NCBI GenBank assembly: GCA_033239005.1
Contig: BSQZ01000123.1
Location: 152,001-216,000 of the forward strand
Length of the DNA: 64,000 bases
Source: Lamellibrachia satsuma
Taxonomy: Eukaryota > Annelida > Polychaeta > Sabellida > Siboglinidae
Reading direction: 5' to 3'
Shown: positions 59,549 through 64,000 of the stretch, piece after piece
Layout of the letters: each line of letters begins with the position of its first letter
Position numbering within the stretch: position 1 is the stretch's first letter
Made by a program: the position numbers and the translations under genes
Notes under the pieces: generated by a model
What the model saw: only the letters and a program-made list of their open reading frames with translations
What the model was told of the DNA's origin: nothing
The model's database searches: none

Positions 59549-60025
59549 TTGAAGGATTCACCATTGGTTCGTTCAAGTACAGGTACTAGTTTTGAAGCAT
59601 CCAGCGCTACGGGTGATGCCGTCAATCTTTACATTACGGAAGTCACCTTTAGTGCCATCACTGCTACTACTGCTGTGGCACCACATACAACTGATGCTGA
59701 AATGCAAATCGATCCGGTAACCATATTTCAAGTGCGACACTTCGCGAATGCTGCTGTAGTCACGGATGACATTATTGCACCAATGAACGTTGATCATGAC
59801 TACTCCTATGTGAAGCTTCCATCAGATTCAGTGAGAATAAAGACATTGGTGCAGATGATGCACACTATGTGATAACAGCGACATAACCGAGGGTGACTCA
59901 AGCAGCACAGACGAGAAAGAGAAGAAGTTTTACATTTGTGAGAAAAACTTATGTCACTTTTCTGCACCTGCCACACACCAAACAGCCATAAACTGTGACA
60001 CAGGTTGTACTCATGTCTGATCTAT
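59549..60025 (+). pseudogene. Frame-broken exon of an unknown protein
   Basis: Follows a good acceptor (CTTTTCAG at 59,541-59,548). The first frame stays open 108 codons (Ser/Thr/Ala-rich, then NVDHDYSYVKLPSD). A second frame then gives FSENKDIGADDAHYVITAT and a third gives DSSSTDEKEKKFYICEKNLC. Together they read like one acidic protein leading into a Cys-containing domain, disrupted by two frameshifts. The 'EKKFIVFE..L' style motif occurs in uncharacterised transposon-associated proteins of aquatic animals. Confidence 0.35.
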
Positions 60026-60119
60026 CAGCCAAGGTCTTTCGGATACTGGGGTGTCTGTCAGAGGAACGGGTGCTGATTTCTACCCCTGGATGAGTGAAAG
60101 GTGAATTGAACATGTTAGG

Positions 60120-60585
60120 TGTACATATACTATCAGTCAGAATAAGTAGTGTATTGGTGTATATTTAGTGCCTGTAGTGTATTGGAACAGATGGTTGATG
60201 TGCAAGTAATATCAGTCAGAACAAGTAGTGTATTGATACATATGATTGGTGTACATTTACTGCCAGTACAAGTAGTGTATTTGGTAGAGAATGAGACGCT
60301 TGGTTTACATTTGCTGGAACAAGTAGTAGATTCAGTCAGAACAAGTAGTATATTGGGTACACATGATTGGTGTACATTTACTGTCAGTAGAAGTAGTGAA
60401 ATGGTGCAGATTCCAGAATGAGATCATTGGTGTACATTTACTGTTGGTAGGAACAAGTAGTGTATTGGTATGCATGATTGGTGTACGTTTACTGTCAGTC
60501 AGAACAAGTAATATTGTTACACATGATTGGTGTATATTTACTGTCCAATCAAAACAAGTAGTCTATTGCCGTTGGTACAGATGAT
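60120..60585 (+). repeat. 51-bp minisatellite, about 8 diverged units
   Basis: Unit begins GTGTACATTTACTGTCAGTC and continues AGAACAAGTAGTGTATTGGT ACACATGATTG. Units are strongly diverged and vary in length. Confidence 0.8.
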
Positions 60586-60589
60586 GATG

Positions 60590-61050
60590 GTGAAACAGTT
60601 CAAATGCCTTGGCTTTATAAAGATTAATTATTTCCTAAGCTAAACTACAGTATATTTGATATGTTGTGGCATAATAATGATGCGTGCAACTGTGATATCC
60701 ATGTTCCAGCTTGTATTTCCCGGTGGTAGAAGTCACTGTTTTTAGTCAATGCTTAATCTTGGTTTCAGCCGTTCTAGTTAGCCTTATTTCTTTGGTAATT
60801 GTTTTTCTATGTGAATAAACTATTGATATATTTTATGTTGGTCTCAATATAAATGAAATTGTGTGTAGTGACATGCAAGATGCTGCAGGTAACATTTTTG
60901 TTGACAGAAGTGGGATATGGATAAGAAGGCATTCACATCATTCAGTTATTAATATTTTAGTGGGATTTTTTGTAGTTTTCCAGGTTGTTTTTCGACCTGC
61001 TGCATACTGTGGGTGCCTCATAAATTGTCTATACCAGACTATCAGTACAC
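60590..61050 (+). other. No recognised gene
   Basis: Between the minisatellite and the candidate minus-strand exon at 61,055. Any further exons of that gene on this side were not identified. Confidence 0.35.
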
Positions 61051-61054
61051 TCAC

Positions 61055-62214
61055 CTGTGTTAGGTCAATCTCCACAGCTAAACTTTCCATCATTTCAATT
61101 CGGTTCAGAATAGACATCACAGATCCTTCCCACATCGCAGTCTTGTCTTGCCTTTCCTGAACCTGAAATATAATTTGTCAGGGTTAGTTGCAAAACTGTG
61201 AACATTACATACTGTCAGTATAGTTAATTATTGTTATTTAAATGATTACATTGCACCATACAACAAGGTGTTGTGGTGTGCTACACAGAGGGGTGATTAC
61301 AAGTACGAATATTAATGTAATCATGATTACAGTAATTATAGCAATCGCAATTACTAATGTAGTCATGATTACAATCATTATTACAATCACGATTACGGTA
61401 ACATTTAAGAATATATATTCACATAATGAATTAAATAAACCCTCATGTTATTATTGTCATCAATGTTATTCAACACAAAATCAAACACAATATTAAAATA
61501 CAGTCACGGTACACTTCATTAGATTAGATACAAAATAAAGAGAAAAGCCTGCTTGCATTGCCATTGTAGTTCGGACCTCGCCATCGGGCTAGGTAAAAGA
61601 AATCTGCAGAAAAAATATGTCTATTAAAATGGCAATGTTTCGATAACAACTGAATTACTGACCTGCTAGCTATAGGGCGAATCAATGAGTCGGCACGCAA
61701 ATCATGGAATGACAGCAGACCAACATCTAGCACCGCTCTGTTTGTGCATATCACTACAAAATCATCGTCTTCGCCTTCGTGCGGTGATGCAAGCACCAAC
61801 GCGGTCGGGCACACGGTGCTGCATAGCCATAGTCATATCCTAGCCCTAGGCATGGTAGCTTCATCGGCGCAGCATGATGACTCAACGTAAACGTGCGCAG
61901 ACATCGGGACGCAATTTCCACATGTTCACCACATCACATTACCTAGTCAGGAATCGTTGACAGTCAAAGCGCTGTTGTAATTTTTCCTGAATCCCAACGT
62001 CAACAAAGGCGAAGCCGACCTGGAGTCTGGAGCGTGACTCGCACACTCGGTGACACTTTACGACTGTCGACGGTTGTTTCCGTGTGGCCTGTCGAACTAG
62101 ACTCTTCGTCTGTGGTTTCCATTTCTCCAAAGATAGACAACTATTACGGAAGTTCAGTAAACCACTAATCTCTAGTAGCAAACCTGGTAAAACTGTCACA
62201 AGCGATGCATCCAT
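61055..62214 (-). CDS. Candidate unknown gene, minus strand, 5' exons
   Basis: Exon a 62214-61943 begins with ATG in a good Kozak context (ACAAGATGG), has 90 open codons plus 2 nt, and ends AG/GTAATG. Exon b 61818-61663 has acceptor CTATGCAG and donor GCAG/GTCAGT. It joins exon a in phase 2 and reads STVCPTALVLASPHEGEDDD then FVVICTNRAVLDVGLLSFHD. Exon c 61162-61055 (acceptor ATATTTCAG, donor ACAG/GTGAGT) is open in phase 0 (VQERQDKTAMWEGSVMSILN...), which does not match the phase 2 end of exon b. An exon between them is missing, or exon c belongs elsewhere. An acceptor at about 61,617 is an alternative terminal exon. I do not recognise the protein. It has no signal peptide or membrane segment. 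Confidence 0.4.
61290..61410 (+). repeat. ATTACAATCATGATTAC-like low-complexity tract
   Basis: Imperfect repeats of GTAATCATGATTACA and its reverse complement, giving many short palindromes. Confidence 0.6.
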
Positions 62215-63030
62215 CTTGTCAACAAGTAAAAAATAGTTCCGGTATTCCGTTATCGCATATTCTCGTTGGTTAGCGTTTCGTGTGTTCGAGAAGTGTGGCG
62301 TTTTCCACGATTTTTGCGTGTTCTGTTGTAATTTCTTTAACTTTTTTTATTTGGAACGAACAAAAACGCTATTTTGTTAACGTGTGTAAACACTTGTATA
62401 TATAACAGAGACCCATATCTTTTTTTTCGCTCCATAATGCCTATTTACGAAATAAATCGCAACAAAAATCGAAAATTTACATTGATTAGATATACGCGAC
62501 TCAAACCACTCGTTTTGACAACAAGATGGCGACACGCAATGATGTATTTTGTCGATTTTTGTCTCGAACAAAATCAGTTTTTCAGTTTATCTCATAAATT
62601 AGCAGGTATATGTCACCATTAATGCATAGTTAGATAATATATATTTAAATATACGGCACAACACAAAATTGCTTCAGTTCCCCTTTAATGTTACTTCCTG
62701 CTACGGCTCTAAACCAATACATCGCGTCTTATCCCGATGTAATTGGAACATTATCCAGTACAACGCCCAAACATAATATGCATAACAAAGTGTACGGCCA
62801 CAGTCCGCCAGTGACTGCTCACGCCTTGCTGCATGGCAATGCTATCGACGACGATTATTCATCAAGTGGCCGTCCACTGTCAATTCGTGGTGTAACTACT
62901 GATACGATAATGTTTTACATAATCGGTCCTGACATGTATTTGCCTCAGTGGTATGTGATAGTTACAGGCAAAAAGGACGAGGATATTTTCACGGTTATCC
63001 TTAAGTCGATGCAACTCAAAGGTCCACGTA
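62215..63030 (+). other. 5' flank of the minus-strand candidate; unassigned ORFs
   Basis: Contains CAAGATGGCGACACGCAATG at 62,522 (promoter- or start-like) and a 131-codon ORF (62,688-63,083) with an ordinary composition but no recognised domain or splice support. That ORF's 3' end runs into the 29-bp minisatellite. The region could be a divergent promoter. Confidence 0.3.
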
Positions 63031-63485
63031 GCTGGGAGGGATATCTGGTGTTAAATGTAGCTGGTTGGGATGTCTGGTGTTAAATGTAGCTGGTAGAGAT
63101 ATATGGTGTTAAATGTAGCTGGGAGGGATGTATGGTGTTAACTGTAGCTGGGATAGATGTTTGTTGTTAAATGTAGCTGGGAGAGATGTCTGATGTTAAA
63201 TGTAGCTCGGTGGGATGTATGATGTTAAATGTAGCTGCGAGGGATGTATGGTGATAAATATAGCTGGGAGGGATGTTCTAGTGTTAAATGTAGCTGGGAG
63301 GGATGTCTGGTGTTAAATGTAGCTGGGAGAGATGTATGGTGTTAAATGTAGCTGGGAGATATGTCTGGTGTTAAATGTAGCTGGGAGAGATGTCTGGTGT
63401 TAAATGTAGTTGAGAGATATGTCTGGTGTTAAATGTAGCTGGGTGGGATGTCTTGTGTTAAATGTAGCTGGGAGAGGTATCTGGT
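63030..63485 (+). repeat. 29-bp minisatellite, about 15 units
   Basis: Unit CTGGGAGGGATGTCTGGTGT followed by TAAATGTAG. Units alternate between GGGATGT, GAGATGT and GATATGT forms. Confidence 0.95.
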
Positions 63486-63909
63486 GTTTTTCGTGTGCGT
63501 ACGTAGACATTTTGACACCATCAATAACTAGGACTCCAGCTTTACTCTCTGGTCACATGAGGACATTAAGGTAGATGTATGTGCGTTTTCGTTACACGTA
63601 GGCAAATAATAACTCGCCTGAATAAAACGAAGTTAATGTCATGAAGTTTTTACTAGCTGTCACTGGTGTACGCCAATTCGGCCGAGATTTCTGAATGGGC
63701 GAAACATCATATTTGAAAACTGCTTTAAATGTTAAGATTCAGCTACCATTTGCTTTGATGTTGGATTCTTAAGATATTCCAATATCACGTACACATTTCC
63801 ATTTACTTTATGTGGATGAAACAAAGAAGTGAAGTAAAGATGTTTTTCCTCAAGTAAATGCAAAGGATTTATCGCGTTTGCCTCTGAAGCCCTTTATACA
63901 TAGTTACAT

Positions 63910-63961
63910 ATCGATAACACCGACGAGGATGAAGACCAGGAAGGCGACGACATCGAAACAG
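63910..63961 (+). CDS. Possible acidic exon at window end
   Basis: Acceptor CATAG near 63,903, an open frame reading HIDNTDEDEDQEGDDIET, and a donor AACAG/GTAATC at 63,961. Very short and without neighbours to test phase. Confidence 0.2.
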
Positions 63962-64000
63962 GTAATCCACCCAGTCAATAATACAAACTCCTCAAGGACA

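Overview
This is nuclear DNA of an animal, most likely a marine invertebrate. Coding sequence sits in short GT-AG exons between long introns that carry tRNA-derived SINE-like repeats, non-LTR retrotransposon debris, TIR transposons and many micro- and minisatellites. A gastropod, bivalve or other lophotrochozoan seems likeliest, but a cephalochordate is not excluded. No prokaryotic or organellar genes are visible.

Region 1 (about 1-31,570) is a tandem duplication of a secreted glycoside hydrolase family 9 (GH9) endo-beta-1,4-glucanase gene, offset by 18.65-18.98 kb. Copy 1 (exons from 1 to 11,658) lacks only its 5' end, which lies outside the window. Copy 2 (18,566-30,639) is complete: 11 exons, 545 residues, with a TATA-box promoter. 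Exon lengths and phases are identical and introns align nearly base for base, so the duplication is recent. The encoded protein has a signal peptide, a four-heptad coiled coil, a CxC motif, a Thr/Ser/Pro linker and a complete GH9 domain. The copies differ at about 17 residues, 10 of them in exons 9-10, and copy 2 has lost the Arg of the H-x-R motif.

Region 2 (about 12,998-18,500) is the spacer between the duplicates. It holds a truncated DNA-transposon copy, a strong 74-nt hairpin and a doubtful lectin-like fragment.

Region 3 (31,570-56,700) is repeat-rich. It contains three copies of one exon for a small secreted cysteine-rich peptide (35.9, 45.6 and 51.1 kb) and a decayed fourth copy (56.6 kb). 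The 45.6 and 51.1 kb copies are accompanied by arrays of the same 25-bp minisatellite, so a larger block was duplicated. Around them are a 2.7-kb TIR element with a nested insertion, a Tigger/pogo-like transposase relic whose C-terminal tail has become a 27-bp minisatellite, several non-LTR retrotransposon fragments, and 51-bp and 40-bp minisatellites.

Region 4 (56,700-64,000) is mostly long (TA)n tracts, a frame-broken exon relic, a 51-bp and a 29-bp minisatellite, and a candidate minus-strand gene starting at 62,214 that I could not name.

The GH9 pair would act outside the cell in cellulose or mixed-glucan digestion. Nothing in the sequence links it to the cysteine-rich peptide family.
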